Shown: in pieces, positions 43,777 through 53,721 of the stretch
How the letters are laid out: the number at the start of each line of letters is the position of its first letter
Position numbering within the stretch: the stretch's first letter is position 1
DNA from: Alphaproteobacteria bacterium
GTDB taxonomy: Bacteria; Pseudomonadota; Alphaproteobacteria; Micropepsales; Micropepsaceae
Assembly: GCA_019241645.1 (NCBI GenBank)
Contig: JAFAWQ010000003.1
Location: 62,001 to 126,000 of the forward strand
Length of the DNA: 64,000 bases
Direction: 5' to 3'
Program-made: the position numbers and the translations under genes
The notes under the pieces: generated by a model
Told to the model about the DNA's origin: nothing
Database searches by the model: none
What the model saw: only the letters and a program-made list of their open reading frames with translations

Positions 43777-45213
43777 ATGCTGAACAGGCTGCAATTCTAT
43801 ATCGATGGCCAGTGGGTCGATCCCGCCACGCCACGAACGCTCGACGTGATCGATCCCTCGAACGAAGAGCCGTTCGCCCGCATCAGCCTGGGCTCGAAGG
43901 CCGATATCGACAAGGCGGTGGCGCTGGCGCGACGCGCCTTCCCCGCCTTCTCGCGCACCACACGGGGCGAGCGGCTCGCGCTCCTCCAGAGAATCATGGA
44001 CGTCTACAAGCGGCGGTACGACGAATTCGCCGAAACCATCTCGCGCGAGATGGGCGCGCCGCTGTCGCTGTCCAAGAATTCGCAGGCTGCTGTCGGCCTC
44101 AATCACATCAAGACCGCCGCGCGCGTACTGAAGGATTTCGAATTCGTGACGCCGCAGCGCACCACGGCGATCTGCTACGAGCCGATCGGCGTGGTGGGCA
44201 TGATCACGCCGTGGAACTGGCCCATCAATCAGATCGCCTGCAAGGTGGCGCCGGCGCTGGCCGCCGGCTGCACGATGATCCTCAAACCCTCGGAAGTCGC
44301 GCCGCTGAACGCCATGCTCTTCGCCGAAGTGCTGCACGAGGCCGGCGTTCCAGCCGGCGTGTTCAATCTGGTGAATGGCGATGGGCCGACGGTGGGGGAA
44401 GCGCTGAGCGCGCACCCGGATATCGACATGATGTCGTTCACCGGCTCCACGCGCGCCGGCATCGCCGTCACGCAAGCCGCGGCGCACACAGTGAAGCGCG
44501 TGTCCCTGGAGCTGGGCGGCAAGTCGCCGAACATCGTGCTGGAGGACGCCGATCTTTCGAAGGCGATTCCGGAAGGGGTGATGAACATGTTTTCCAACTC
44601 CGGCCAGTCCTGCAATGCGCCGAGCCGCATGTTGGTGCCGCGTGGGTTACAGAGCGAAGTGATCGCCATCGCCAAGGCGACGGCGGAGAAGGTGAAGGTC
44701 GGCGATCCGTTTGCCGAAGGCACCAGGCTCGGACCGGTGGTGAGCGAGGTGCAGTTCAACAAGATCCAGGGCTTGATCCAGAAAGGCATCGACGAAGGCG
44801 CCACCCTGGTGACGGGCGGCACCGGGCGGCCGGATGGTTTGAACCGCGGCTACTACGTGCGGCCGACCATCTTCGCCGATGTGAAGAACGACATGACTAT
44901 CGCGCGCGAGGAAATCTTTGGGCCGGTGCTGGCGATCCTGCCTTACGATTCGGAGGCCGAGGCGATCGAGCTCGCGAACGACACGCCCTACGGCCTCTCG
45001 AGCTATGTGCAGTCCGGCTCGCTGGAACATGCGAAAGAGGTCGCCGCGCAAATGCGGACCGGCATGGTGCATCTGAACGGCGCGGGGACGGACATCAACG
45101 CGCCGTTCGGCGGCTACAAACAATCGGGCACGGGGCGCGAATGGGGCGCGGCCGGCTTTCACGAATATCTCGAAGTGAAATCCGTGATGGGCTACGAGCC
45201 GGCACAGGCTTAA
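43777..45213 (+). CDS. NAD(P)-dependent aldehyde dehydrogenase
   Basis: The 478-residue protein starts LNRLQFYIDGQWVDPATP and has the family motifs: ITPWNWPINQI for cofactor entry, FTGSTRAGIAV in the Rossmann part, the general-base Glu in VSLELGGKSPNIV (about 245), and the catalytic Cys in SNSGQSCNAPSRM (about 279). It ends in EIFGPVLAILPY and PFGGYKQSGTGREWG. Substrate is unknown; the sequence resembles general aldehyde dehydrogenases. ATG 43777 fits the family N-terminus. Confidence 0.93.
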   Translation: MLNRLQFYIDGQWVDPATPRTLDVIDPSNEEPFARISLGSKADIDKAVALARRAFPAFSRTTRGERLALLQRIMDVYKRRYDEFAETISREMGAPLSLSKNSQAAVGLNHIKTAARVLKDFEFVTPQRTTAICYEPIGVVGMITPWNWPINQIACKVAPALAAGCTMILKPSEVAPLNAMLFAEVLHEAGVPAGVFNLVNGDGPTVGEALSAHPDIDMMSFTGSTRAGIAVTQAAAHTVKRVSLELGGKSPNIVLEDADLSKAIPEGVMNMFSNSGQSCNAPSRMLVPRGLQSEVIAIAKATAEKVKVGDPFAEGTRLGPVVSEVQFNKIQGLIQKGIDEGATLVTGGTGRPDGLNRGYYVRPTIFADVKNDMTIAREEIFGPVLAILPYDSEAEAIELANDTPYGLSSYVQSGSLEHAKEVAAQMRTGMVHLNGAGTDINAPFGGYKQSGTGREWGAAGFHEYLEVKSVMGYEPAQA

Positions 45214-45217
45214 CGCA

Positions 45218-46810
45218 ATGAATCCCGACAAGAGCGACGCCATTTTCGTCGGCAAGAGCGGCAAGCCGGAATACCTCGCGCTACCCTTCGCCAATCGTCA
45301 CGGCCTCGTTGCAGGCGCGACCGGCACGGGCAAGACGGTCACCTTGCAGGTGCTGGCGGAAGGATTGTCTCGCGCCGGCGTTTCGGTGTTCGCGGCCGAC
45401 GTGAAAGGCGATCTTTCCGGCATCGCCGCGGCGGGTGAAGCGAAGGACGCCTTCGTGCAGCGCGCCAGCCAGCTGGGTTTCGATTACGAGCCGGATCGCT
45501 TCCCCGTGGTGTTCTGGGATCTGTTCGGTGAGCAGGGCCACCCGATCCGCGCCACCATTTCGGAAATGGGGCCGCTGCTGCTGTCGCGCCTGCTTGATCT
45601 CAATGACACGCAAGAGGGCGCGCTCAACATCGCCTTCCGGGTGGCGGATGAGCAGGGCCTGCTGCTGCTCGACCTGAAGGATCTGCGCACGATGCTCAAC
45701 TACATCGCCGAGCACGCCAGCGAGCTGACCACGCAATACGGCAACGTCACCAAGGCGACCGTCGGCACCATTCAGCGCGCGCTGCTGGTGCTGGAGAATC
45801 AGGGCGGCGAGAAATTCTTCGGCGAGCCGGCGCTGTCGCTCAAGGATTTCATCCGCACCGACCGCGACGGACGCGGTGCCATCAACGTGCTTGCCGCCGA
45901 CAAGCTGATGGAGAATCCGCGCCTCTATGCGACGTTTCTGTTGTGGCTCTTGTCAGAGCTGTTCGAGGACCTGCCGGAAATCGGCGATCAGCCCACGCCG
46001 AAGCTCTGCTTCTTCTTCGACGAGGCGCATCTGCTCTTCACCGACGCGCCGAAAGCGCTGCTCGACAAGATCGAGCAGGTGGTGCGGCTGATCCGTTCCA
46101 AAGGCGTCGGCGTTTACTTCGTCACCCAGAACCCGCTCGACGTTCCAGACAAGGTGCTGGCGCAGCTCAGCAACCGCGTGCAGCACGCGCTGCGCGCCTT
46201 CACGCCGCGCGACCAAAAGGCGGTGACGGCGGCGGCCGATACGTTCCGGCAGAATCCGGACCTCGACACCGCGAAGGTCATCATGGAATTGGCGAAAGGC
46301 GAAGCGTTGACATCGTTCCTCGAAGGCAACGGCACGCCATCGATTGTGGAGCGCACAACCATTCGGCCGCCGTCCGCGCGGCTGGGGCCGATCACGGACG
46401 ATGAGCGCAGGGCGGTGATGAACGCATCACCCGTGCGCGGCAAATACGATCAGGCCATCGACGAAGAGTCCGCTTACGAAAAGCTGACGGGCAGGGTGCA
46501 ATCCACCGCTGGCCCGTCAACAACCTCAGCGCCACAAGCGCCGCCGACTGATCCGCAAGGCAGTGACGCGGCCGGTGGCATACTGGGCGGACTTGGCGCG
46601 GTGCTTGGCGGCATCTTCGGCACAAGCCGCCCCCGCAATCAGCGGCTCAGCGAAGGCCAGCTGATCGCGCGCAGCGTGACGCGAGCGGTCGCCGGCAGAG
46701 TCGTGGGACAAATGGGCGCCAACATCGGGCGCTCGATCGGCGGCTCGATGGGCGGAACGGTCGGCCGCGCCATCGTGCGCGGCGCCCTCGGCGGCATTTT
46801 GCGGCGCTGA
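45218..46810 (+). CDS. HerA-like ATPase (DUF853)
   Basis: The 530-residue protein has Walker A GATGTGKT at residues 33-40, a DUF853 continuation (VFAADVKGDLSGIAAAGE), a sensor-like QEGALNIAFRVAD, and Walker B LCFFFDEAHLLF near 264-275, followed by the arginine-rich LSNRVQHALRAFTPRDQKAV. The last 90 residues are rich in Gly/Ala with repeated IGGSMGG and are probably flexible or membrane-associating. HerA-type ATPases pump DNA or act in repair; the function of DUF853 is not settled. It starts four bases behind the aldehyde dehydrogenase. Confidence 0.88.
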   Translation: MNPDKSDAIFVGKSGKPEYLALPFANRHGLVAGATGTGKTVTLQVLAEGLSRAGVSVFAADVKGDLSGIAAAGEAKDAFVQRASQLGFDYEPDRFPVVFWDLFGEQGHPIRATISEMGPLLLSRLLDLNDTQEGALNIAFRVADEQGLLLLDLKDLRTMLNYIAEHASELTTQYGNVTKATVGTIQRALLVLENQGGEKFFGEPALSLKDFIRTDRDGRGAINVLAADKLMENPRLYATFLLWLLSELFEDLPEIGDQPTPKLCFFFDEAHLLFTDAPKALLDKIEQVVRLIRSKGVGVYFVTQNPLDVPDKVLAQLSNRVQHALRAFTPRDQKAVTAAADTFRQNPDLDTAKVIMELAKGEALTSFLEGNGTPSIVERTTIRPPSARLGPITDDERRAVMNASPVRGKYDQAIDEESAYEKLTGRVQSTAGPSTTSAPQAPPTDPQGSDAAGGILGGLGAVLGGIFGTSRPRNQRLSEGQLIARSVTRAVAGRVVGQMGANIGRSIGGSMGGTVGRAIVRGALGGILRR

Positions 46811-46815
46811 TTGGC

Positions 46816-49338
46816 ATGGTCGCATTGCCGCTTCCGAATCTGCCTGAAGGTCTGTCGGATTTGCGCGATCTGGCGCTCGATCTGCGCTGGACCTGGAATC
46901 ACGAAACGGACACGCTCTGGAAGGATATCGATCCCGCGCTGTGGGAACGGTCGCGAAATCCATGGAGCATCTTGCAGGGTGTCCCGCCTCAGGTTCTGCA
47001 GCGATTGGCGAGCGATCACGCCTTCCGCGAAAAGCTGGCGGAGTTTGTCGCCGCCCGGCGCCGATATCTCAAGCATCCGGGATGGTTTGTATCGGCCCAC
47101 GGCACCGAGTCGCTGAAAGGCGTTGCCTATTTCAGCATGGAATTCGGGCTTGGCGCCGCGCTGCCGCTCTATGCCGGCGGTCTGGGTGTGCTTGCCGGCG
47201 ATTATCTGAAGACGGCAAGCGATCTCGCCGCCCCTGTGATCGGCATCGGCCTGCTGTATCAGGAAGGCTATTTTCGTCAGATCGTCGACACGGAAGGAAT
47301 GCAGCAGGAGCTCTATCCTTACAATGAGCCCGCAAGCCTTCCCATCGCGCCGGTCATTTCCGACGAAGGCGGCTGGTTGCGCATCCAGCTCGAATTCCCC
47401 GGCCGTCCGGTGCAGCTGCGCGTATGGAAGGCGCAGGTCGGCCGCGTGCCGCTATATCTGCTTGACAGTAACGATCCGCTGAACAGCCCGGCCGATCGCG
47501 GCATCACCGCGAAGCTTTATGGCGGCGGCAGTGAAATCCGGCTCATGCAGGAGATCGTTCTCGGCATCGCCGGCTGGCGCGTGGTGAAAGCGCTGCATCC
47601 GGATACCGAGATCTGTCATATCAACGAAGGTCATGCTGCGTTTGCGATTATCGAGCGGGCACGGCAGTGCGCTGTCGCCTGTGGCATGAATTTCCACGAT
47701 GGGTTCTGGGCCACGCGCGCGGGAAACGTGTTCACCACGCACACGCCGGTGGCGGCGGGCTTCGATGCCTTTCCCGCGGCTCTGCTCTGCAAATATCTGC
47801 CTTATGCCGAGCGCGATCTGCAGCACTGTGACATCGCCACCGATGACCTGGTCGCGTTGGGCCGTCTCGATCCGGACGATGCGGACGAACCGTTCAATAT
47901 GGCCTATCTGGCCCAGCGCGGCTCGGCGACAACTTTGGGCGTGAGCCGGCTGCATGGCGAATTCAGCCGGCGCATCTTTCAGCCGTTATTTCCACGATGG
48001 CCGGACTGCGAGGTGCCGGTCGGGCACGTCACCAACGGCGTGCATATTCCGACATGGGATTCGCCGGCAGCGGACCGGTTGTGGACGGAAGCATGCGGCA
48101 AAGAGCGGTGGCGCGAGATGCCGGATGCTCTGGCGGAACGTGTGGGTTCGCTCTCGGACGAAAGCCTTTGGGCAATGCGCGGCGAAGGCCGCCAACGTCT
48201 GGTCGCAACGGTCCGCCATCATATGGCGGCTCAATTGCGCGAGCGCGGCGCAGAGCAGAGGACAGTAAGCGAAGCGGACACCGTGCTCGATCCCAACATC
48301 CTCACTCTGGGATTTGCGCGGCGATTCACCGAATACAAGCGGCCCAATCTCCTGCTTCGCGACACGGTCAGGCTGGGCCGCCTGCTGACCGACGCTCAGC
48401 GGCCGATGCAGATCGTGGTCGCCGGCAAGGCGCATCCCGCGGATAGCGAAGGCAAGGCGATGATCCGCGCGTGGATCGAATTGGCGCGCGATCCTCGCTA
48501 CCGCCGGCACGTGGTGTTTCTGGAGGATTACGACATCGCGGTGGCGCAAGAACTGGTCCAAGGCGTCGATCTGTGGATCAATACGCCGCGCCGGCCATGG
48601 GAAGCTTGCGGCACCAGCGGCATGAAGGTGCTGGTGAATGGCGGCATCAACTGCTCGATCCTCGACGGGTGGTGGGACGAGGCGTTCCGGGCTGATGCCG
48701 GCTGGGCGATTGGCGACGACAAGGGCGGCGAGGCCAACAAGATCGACGCCAGGGATGCGGAAAGCCTTTATTCGCTCCTCGAAACGCGCATTGTCCCGGA
48801 ATTTTACGACCGCGATGCGGAAGGATTGCCGCGCCGCTGGCTCGGACGGGTTCGCCGCAGCACGGCGACGCTGACACCACTGTTCGCCAGCACGCGGATG
48901 TTCCGCGAATATGTGGAGGATGCTTATCTGCCCCTAACTCAGTTGTACCGCGAACGCGGCGCGGATGCATGTGCCAAGGCACGCGGTGCACGGGAGTGGG
49001 CTGATAATCTGGCGCGCCGCTGGCCGGGTCTGCAAATCGAGAAACCCACAATCGCCGGCTGCGAGAATCGTTGGCGGGTTTCCGTGCCGGTGTTCCTGGG
49101 CGAAATACCGCCCAAATCGGTGCAGGTGCAGCTTTTTGCAAACGTGAATGGCGAGAAGCCGGCCGAAGCCGTGGTGCTTCATCAGGAGCACAAGATTCCC
49201 GGCGCGCTCAACGGTTACATCTACGCCGGCGAAGTGCCCGTCACGCGTCCGGCCGACGATTACACGGTGCGTATCGTGCCTTTCAGGGACGGCGTGCAGA
49301 TACCCGCCGAGCTACCCCTCATCGCCTGGCAGAGATAG
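46816..49338 (+). CDS. glgP: alpha-glucan (glycogen) phosphorylase
   Basis: The enzyme releases glucose-1-phosphate from alpha-1,4-glucans. The 840-residue protein has the DUF3417-type N-terminus of the short phosphorylase class (LALDLRWTWNHETDTLW), the block FSMEFGLGAALPLYAGGLG, the NEGHAAF motif, THTPVAAGFDAFP, VTNGVHIPTW, and the PLP-lysine region RPWEACGTSGMKVLVNGGIN at about residue 604. An added C-terminal carbohydrate-binding-like beta domain is present. No other glycogen gene is in the window. Confidence 0.93.
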   Translation: MVALPLPNLPEGLSDLRDLALDLRWTWNHETDTLWKDIDPALWERSRNPWSILQGVPPQVLQRLASDHAFREKLAEFVAARRRYLKHPGWFVSAHGTESLKGVAYFSMEFGLGAALPLYAGGLGVLAGDYLKTASDLAAPVIGIGLLYQEGYFRQIVDTEGMQQELYPYNEPASLPIAPVISDEGGWLRIQLEFPGRPVQLRVWKAQVGRVPLYLLDSNDPLNSPADRGITAKLYGGGSEIRLMQEIVLGIAGWRVVKALHPDTEICHINEGHAAFAIIERARQCAVACGMNFHDGFWATRAGNVFTTHTPVAAGFDAFPAALLCKYLPYAERDLQHCDIATDDLVALGRLDPDDADEPFNMAYLAQRGSATTLGVSRLHGEFSRRIFQPLFPRWPDCEVPVGHVTNGVHIPTWDSPAADRLWTEACGKERWREMPDALAERVGSLSDESLWAMRGEGRQRLVATVRHHMAAQLRERGAEQRTVSEADTVLDPNILTLGFARRFTEYKRPNLLLRDTVRLGRLLTDAQRPMQIVVAGKAHPADSEGKAMIRAWIELARDPRYRRHVVFLEDYDIAVAQELVQGVDLWINTPRRPWEACGTSGMKVLVNGGINCSILDGWWDEAFRADAGWAIGDDKGGEANKIDARDAESLYSLLETRIVPEFYDRDAEGLPRRWLGRVRRSTATLTPLFASTRMFREYVEDAYLPLTQLYRERGADACAKARGAREWADNLARRWPGLQIEKPTIAGCENRWRVSVPVFLGEIPPKSVQVQLFANVNGEKPAEAVVLHQEHKIPGALNGYIYAGEVPVTRPADDYTVRIVPFRDGVQIPAELPLIAWQR

Positions 49339-49345
49339 TGCCGTT

Positions 49346-49624
49346 TCAGGCAGCGACGGAATGATTCGGCGACAGGCGTTGGGACAGCATGAGCTGCGGG
49401 CGGCTCGAAATCCGCGGCTTTGGCTGGACGACGCGCTGCCATTCTTCGAAGCGATACAGGACGGTGTGATATTCGAAGGTCCGGCCCGCCTGCCTGGAAG
49501 CCGCCGCTTCGTTCTCCAATTCTTCCTTGGCTTGGATCCAGTGGACGAATGCCCGTCCTGCCGGACGGCCTTCGCGCTCCCAAATCTCATAACTCCGCTG
49601 GCGAACCGCCTCTTCCGACACCAT
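49346..49624 (-). CDS. DUF2934 domain protein
   Basis: The 92-residue protein starts MVSEEAVRQRSYEIWEREGRPAG and continues RAFVHWIQAKEELENEAAA, the conserved core of DUF2934, a small helical domain found in many Alphaproteobacteria. The C-terminal 40 residues are basic and unconserved. Function is unknown. The gene converges with glgP and their ends are seven bases apart. Confidence 0.8.
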   Translation of the reverse strand: MVSEEAVRQRSYEIWEREGRPAGRAFVHWIQAKEELENEAAASRQAGRTFEYHTVLYRFEEWQRVVQPKPRISSRPQLMLSQRLSPNHSVAA

Positions 49625-49777
49625 AACCCACCTCCAACCGCCATTACCCAATGGCGGCGTTTGCTTAACGCTCCAGATCGTGCTGGGTTGCGAATTTGTC
49701 CGGCAATGCTCGGCTGGACAGGGAAAACCGCTTCTGATATCTAGCCGCGCCTTTCCGGGACCAAGCAGGAGTAGCCT

Positions 49778-49990
49778 TTGCAGATCATCGTGCGCGACAA
49801 CAACATCGACCAGGCGCTCAAGGCGCTGAAGAAGAAGATGCAGCGCGAAGCCATTTTCCGCGAGATGAAGCTTCGGGACCACTACGAAAAGCCCAGTGAG
49901 AAGCGGGCCCGCGAACGGGCCGAGGCCGTACGCCGCTATCGCAAGCTCCAGCGCAAGCGCCTGCAGCGCGAAGGCGTCCTGCCGAGATAG
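49778..49990 (+). CDS. rpsU: 30S ribosomal protein S21 (bS21)
   Basis: The 70-residue protein has the bS21 sequence [20 protein letters not shown] followed by a very basic helix with [35 protein letters not shown]. bS21 sits near the anti-Shine-Dalgarno of 16S rRNA and helps initiation. The start codon is TTG 49778, with AGGAG nine bases upstream; no ATG gives the conserved N-terminus. Confidence 0.95.
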   Translation: MQIIVRDNNIDQALKALKKKMQREAIFREMKLRDHYEKPSEKRARERAEAVRRYRKLQRKRLQREGVLPR

Positions 49991-50220
49991 CTCCGTTCCC
50001 GAATTCCTCGATGTAAGTGCTTGAACGCAGGGATCGAATTTTCCCGCGAGCCGCTGCTTTGGCAGCGTCGAAATTTTCCGCCGGTACAGGCGGCCTACCC
50101 ACCAATCTGATGTCCACACCGGTGCGCCAACGGAGCCGTTAAATAGTGGATTGCTAGGGGCGCCAGTTTCCAACAAGCTGGGACTCGGCTGGCCGCTCCT
50201 GGTGTGGCTGAAGGGGATTT

Positions 50221-52128
50221 ATGTCTGATGACGGTGAGGACCGGCCTGTGGCCGGCACCGACGCGCTGCTTGCGGCGACGCTTGGCACTGTCTCAGCCAA
50301 CCCCAAAGTCGACGAGCTGCTCAGCCGGCAGATCGCGATCGCCGATCTGCAAATCCACGATATGCGGCGCGAGGACCGTGTTCGCCATTGGTCCCTGCGT
50401 GTCCGTCACATCAGCGACGTCTTCAAACTGTCCTTCGAGCTCGGAGCAGCGCTGGTGTTTCTGGCGCTCGCCATTTTTGTCGCGACCGCGATCTGGACGG
50501 CCGCGCATGACCGCGCGCTGGTGATTGAAGCGTTCAACGTGCCGTCGGATATGGCGGCCAATGGACTGACAGGCCAGGTCGTCGCCACGCAACTTGAATC
50601 TCGGCTTGCCTGGATGCAGGCGCACACCGACACGATGCGCGCCGCGGAGACCTTCAAGAACAGCTGGACCAACGACATCAAGGTGCAGATTCCTGACACC
50701 GGTGTGTCCATCGGCGAGGCTTACCGCGCACTCGTGGGCTGGCTGGGACACCAGACACATATCAGCGGCGCGATCTGGAGAGCGCAGGGCCAGCTTAACG
50801 TCGCTGTCCGCAGCGGAGCGGGCACTTACGAATTCATCGGCCGCGAGGCCGCTCTGCCGGAGCTCATCGCGAAAGCAGCCGAACGCGTTTATCGCGACAC
50901 ACAGCCCTATCGTTACGGCGTCCTTCTGATGGAGCAAGGGCGGCCTGAAGCGCGCGCAGTCTTTCGCGATCTCGCGTTGCATGGACCTGCGAACGAGAAG
51001 CCGTGGGCCTGGATGGGCTGGGGCCTCATGATGACAGGCGATCTCAAGGGGCAACTGGAGAAGGAGCGCGTGGCAGCGTCGCTCGAACCGGCATTGCCGA
51101 ACTTTGCAAGCGATTTGGCCGATGCGGAGTTCAATCTCGGTCACGATGAAGCGGGATTGGCCGCGTCTAGGAAAACGGTCGAACTCTTCCGGCGGCAACA
51201 ATCCATCCGGCAACTCGCGCCCCATGCCGCCAAGATTCTTTTCGTCATGAAGTCTGCGGCCATCGCCCAGATTCTGGGCGACTACAGCGCCGCCGTGGAT
51301 TTCGACCGGCGGCTTGCGCAGCAGCCCGAGTATTATCGGTCGGGACAAACAGGCGCGATCCTCCGAAGTCTTGATCTTGCGCGCCAGCACGACATCGCAG
51401 CGTCCTTGCGGCACGATCCGGGCGCTGCCTCCACCCTCGAAGCAACCGTGGGCTACGGCCTGCCACCGTCGCTTCAATACTTGCGGTCGGCCCTGCTAGA
51501 GCGATGGCGCGAGGCCCTAAGCACTCTCCTGACGGTGCAACGGCTGCCAGTCCTGGCCGATCCCAATGTCAAATCCACACTGCCTTATAATTTCTGGCCG
51601 TGGCTTGCGGACGCTTACGCCCATAGCGGCAAGTTTCCCGCGGCGCACGCTTTAATCGATCGCACGCCGGTGGATTGTTATCTCTGCGTCCGATCGAGAG
51701 GCAAGATCGACGCCCAGGAAAGGCACTGGGCCGGCGCCGGATATTGGTTTGCGCGCGCGGCGAAGATGGCGCCGTCGATTCCGTTCGCCTATCTCGAATG
51801 GGGCGCGATGCTGATGGCGAAAGGAGATCTTGATGGGGCAATGGCGAAGTTCAAAGTGGCAAGCGGGAAGGCGCCACGCTTCGCCGATCCGTTGGAGATG
51901 TGGGGCGAGGCGTTGATCGCCAAGAACCGCTCCGATCTCGCGCTGGCGAAATTCGAGGGAGCCAACGGGCACGCGCCTCGCTGGGGCCGCCTGCATCTGA
52001 AATGGGGCGAAGCGCTCCTGTGGTCCGGCGACAAGGCCGGCGCGCAAAGGCAGTTTGTCGTGGCGTCGCCTCTTGGCCTTTCGTCGGCGGAGAAAGTTGA
52101 ACTGGAAAAGGTGTCAGCGCATTTATGA
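50221..52128 (+). CDS. membrane-anchored TPR protein
   Basis: The 635-residue product has one membrane helix at about residues 73-95 (LGAALVFLALAIFVATAIW), preceded by about 70 cytoplasmic residues with MRREDRVRHWSLRVRHI. After it come an alpha/beta segment and TPR-like helical repeats such as YRYGVLLMEQGRPEARAVFRDLA and FAYLEWGAMLMAKGDLDGAMAKFKVA. The TPR units are regular near the C-terminus. I do not recognise a specific family; it resembles sensory or scaffolding TPR proteins. Confidence 0.75.
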   Translation: MSDDGEDRPVAGTDALLAATLGTVSANPKVDELLSRQIAIADLQIHDMRREDRVRHWSLRVRHISDVFKLSFELGAALVFLALAIFVATAIWTAAHDRALVIEAFNVPSDMAANGLTGQVVATQLESRLAWMQAHTDTMRAAETFKNSWTNDIKVQIPDTGVSIGEAYRALVGWLGHQTHISGAIWRAQGQLNVAVRSGAGTYEFIGREAALPELIAKAAERVYRDTQPYRYGVLLMEQGRPEARAVFRDLALHGPANEKPWAWMGWGLMMTGDLKGQLEKERVAASLEPALPNFASDLADAEFNLGHDEAGLAASRKTVELFRRQQSIRQLAPHAAKILFVMKSAAIAQILGDYSAAVDFDRRLAQQPEYYRSGQTGAILRSLDLARQHDIAASLRHDPGAASTLEATVGYGLPPSLQYLRSALLERWREALSTLLTVQRLPVLADPNVKSTLPYNFWPWLADAYAHSGKFPAAHALIDRTPVDCYLCVRSRGKIDAQERHWAGAGYWFARAAKMAPSIPFAYLEWGAMLMAKGDLDGAMAKFKVASGKAPRFADPLEMWGEALIAKNRSDLALAKFEGANGHAPRWGRLHLKWGEALLWSGDKAGAQRQFVVASPLGLSSAEKVELEKVSAHL

Positions 52129-52242
52129 CGAGGCCGGGAATGTTTGTTTCTGCGGCGCTGCACAGATGACGCGGCGCCACTCTCGCCCTTCCAAAGAAAC
52201 GTGAATGCTGCCGAGAACGACTTCGCTAGTCGATTCGATCGA

Positions 52243-52290
52243 TGGCGCACCCGGAAGGATTCGAACCTCCGACCCCCAGATTCGTAGTCT
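52243..52290 (-). other. attachment site: 3' fragment of tRNA-Arg (ACG)
   Basis: On the minus strand these 48 bases read as a tRNA from the end of the 5' anticodon stem to CCA: loop CTACGAA with anticodon ACG, stem TCTGG, T-arm GGAGG-TTCGAAT-CCTTC, acceptor CGGGTGC, G discriminator and CCA. The 5' half (acceptor GCACCCG, D-arm) is missing; homology stops at 52290. This is the classical displaced tail left by integration into a tRNA gene. The intact copy would be at the distal end of the element. Confidence 0.85.
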
Positions 52291-52446
52291 TAGTTAGTGT
52301 GTTTTCTGGTACCTGGAAGTCGTCAAGCCACAGTTGAAAAGTCAGGTTCTACTTGAGTTTACAACGGCTTAGCGTATGACTTATACTGCTTGAGCAATCC
52401 GCTGTGTCACCCTGCGGTGTGTACATGGTTTGACTTTCGAAGGCTC

Positions 52447-53721
52447 ATGCCAACATTGAAAATCGGACGACGAACGGTCGCCAACCTTCCTGCGGTTGAG
52501 CACACAACTCTCTTTTACGATTCCGATCTGAAGGGTTTTGGCATCCGGGTAATGCCGTCGGGAGTTCGGAGCTACATCATCAGCTATCGTGTTGCGCCGG
52601 GCGGCCGAAAGGCCCCTACCCGCCGAATGAGTTTGGGGCGGGTCGAACTCGTTACGCCAGAAAAGGCCCGAGAGAAGGCCCGTGATCTGTTGGCCCGGGC
52701 TCGCTTGGGTGAAGATCCGGCCGCGGATCGCGCCGAGGCCAGGAAGGCCGCGACCGTAACCGAGTTATTGCCACGCTATAACGCCGAGACGGGAGCTGGC
52801 CGGCGGGAGAGCACCCGCAAGCTCTATGAGATGTACTGGCGGGTCCACATCTTGCCCGCGATCGGGTCGAAACGCGCGCGCCACGTGACCTATTCGGACG
52901 TTGCCGGGCTGCATCAAAAGATCGGACAGAAATCGCCGCCGACCGCAAATCGGGTTCTGGTTGCCTTGGCCTGCTTCTTCGATTGGGCGCGGCGGATTGG
53001 TGAGCGTCCGGCTGGAGAGAACCCGGCGCGCGATATCGAGAAATTTCAAGAGGAGCCTCGCGAGCGTTTTCTCACGAGTGAGGAACTCGGCAGGCTCGGA
53101 GCAGCGATCCATGAGGCTGAAACCATCGGCCTCCCCTGGGAGCCTGACCCGAACAAGAAGGTCAAGCATTGTCAGAAAAATCACCGCACGAAAATAGATT
53201 CGTTATCGGCGGCAGCGCTGCGCCTCATACTGTTTAGCGGCGCTCGTCACCGCGAGATCCTCCATGCGAAACGAGCGGAGCTTGATCGGCAGCGCGGCTT
53301 TCTGAATTTGGCACGGAGTAAGACCGGGAAGAAGACGATCGTTCTGAACGCATTGGCGTTGGCGGTGATCGATACCATTCCCGATACGGGGCCGTATCTG
53401 TTTCCGGGCACTGAGAAGCCGCAGTGTTCGAAGAAGGACAAATGGGAGCCGAAGCCACGGACGAGCCTGAAGCGTGCATGGACCGCAATACGCAAACGTG
53501 CAGGGTTGGAAGATGTTCGCATCCATGATCTGCGTCACACGTTCGCCAGCGTTGGCGTTGCAGAAAATCTCGGTCTGCCGGTGGTCGGCAAGCTGCTAGG
53601 TCACGCCAACCTAGTTTCTACGGCGCGCTACGCACATCTTGAAGCCGATCCGGCGCGCCGCGCTTCGAACGCCATCGGCCAATCGATTGCAAATGCACTG
53701 AACAGCGGAGTCGCTGCATGA
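52447..53721 (+). CDS. int: tyrosine-type site-specific integrase
   Basis: The 424-residue protein has the Arm-DNA-binding N-terminus (DUF4102-like: LFYDSDLKGFGIRVMPSGVRSYII), a SAM-like core-binding domain (about 110-200) and a catalytic domain with Arg in FSGARHREILHAK (about 265), Lys in RSKTGKKTI, His-x-x-Arg in HDLRHTFASV (about 359-362), His in LLGHANLVSTARYAHL and Tyr in it (about 395). It lies 156 bases from the tRNA-Arg fragment. Its stop overlaps the next gene (ATGA at 53718-53721), which suggests coupled translation. Confidence 0.95.
   Translation: MPTLKIGRRTVANLPAVEHTTLFYDSDLKGFGIRVMPSGVRSYIISYRVAPGGRKAPTRRMSLGRVELVTPEKAREKARDLLARARLGEDPAADRAEARKAATVTELLPRYNAETGAGRRESTRKLYEMYWRVHILPAIGSKRARHVTYSDVAGLHQKIGQKSPPTANRVLVALACFFDWARRIGERPAGENPARDIEKFQEEPRERFLTSEELGRLGAAIHEAETIGLPWEPDPNKKVKHCQKNHRTKIDSLSAAALRLILFSGARHREILHAKRAELDRQRGFLNLARSKTGKKTIVLNALALAVIDTIPDTGPYLFPGTEKPQCSKKDKWEPKPRTSLKRAWTAIRKRAGLEDVRIHDLRHTFASVGVAENLGLPVVGKLLGHANLVSTARYAHLEADPARRASNAIGQSIANALNSGVAA

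Noticed and set aside
42816-45221. 801-codon plus-strand open frame overlapping the aldehyde dehydrogenase
   Set aside because: From about 43.78 kb on it is merely another frame of a certain aldehyde dehydrogenase gene. Only its first third has independent content and is listed as a decayed ORF.
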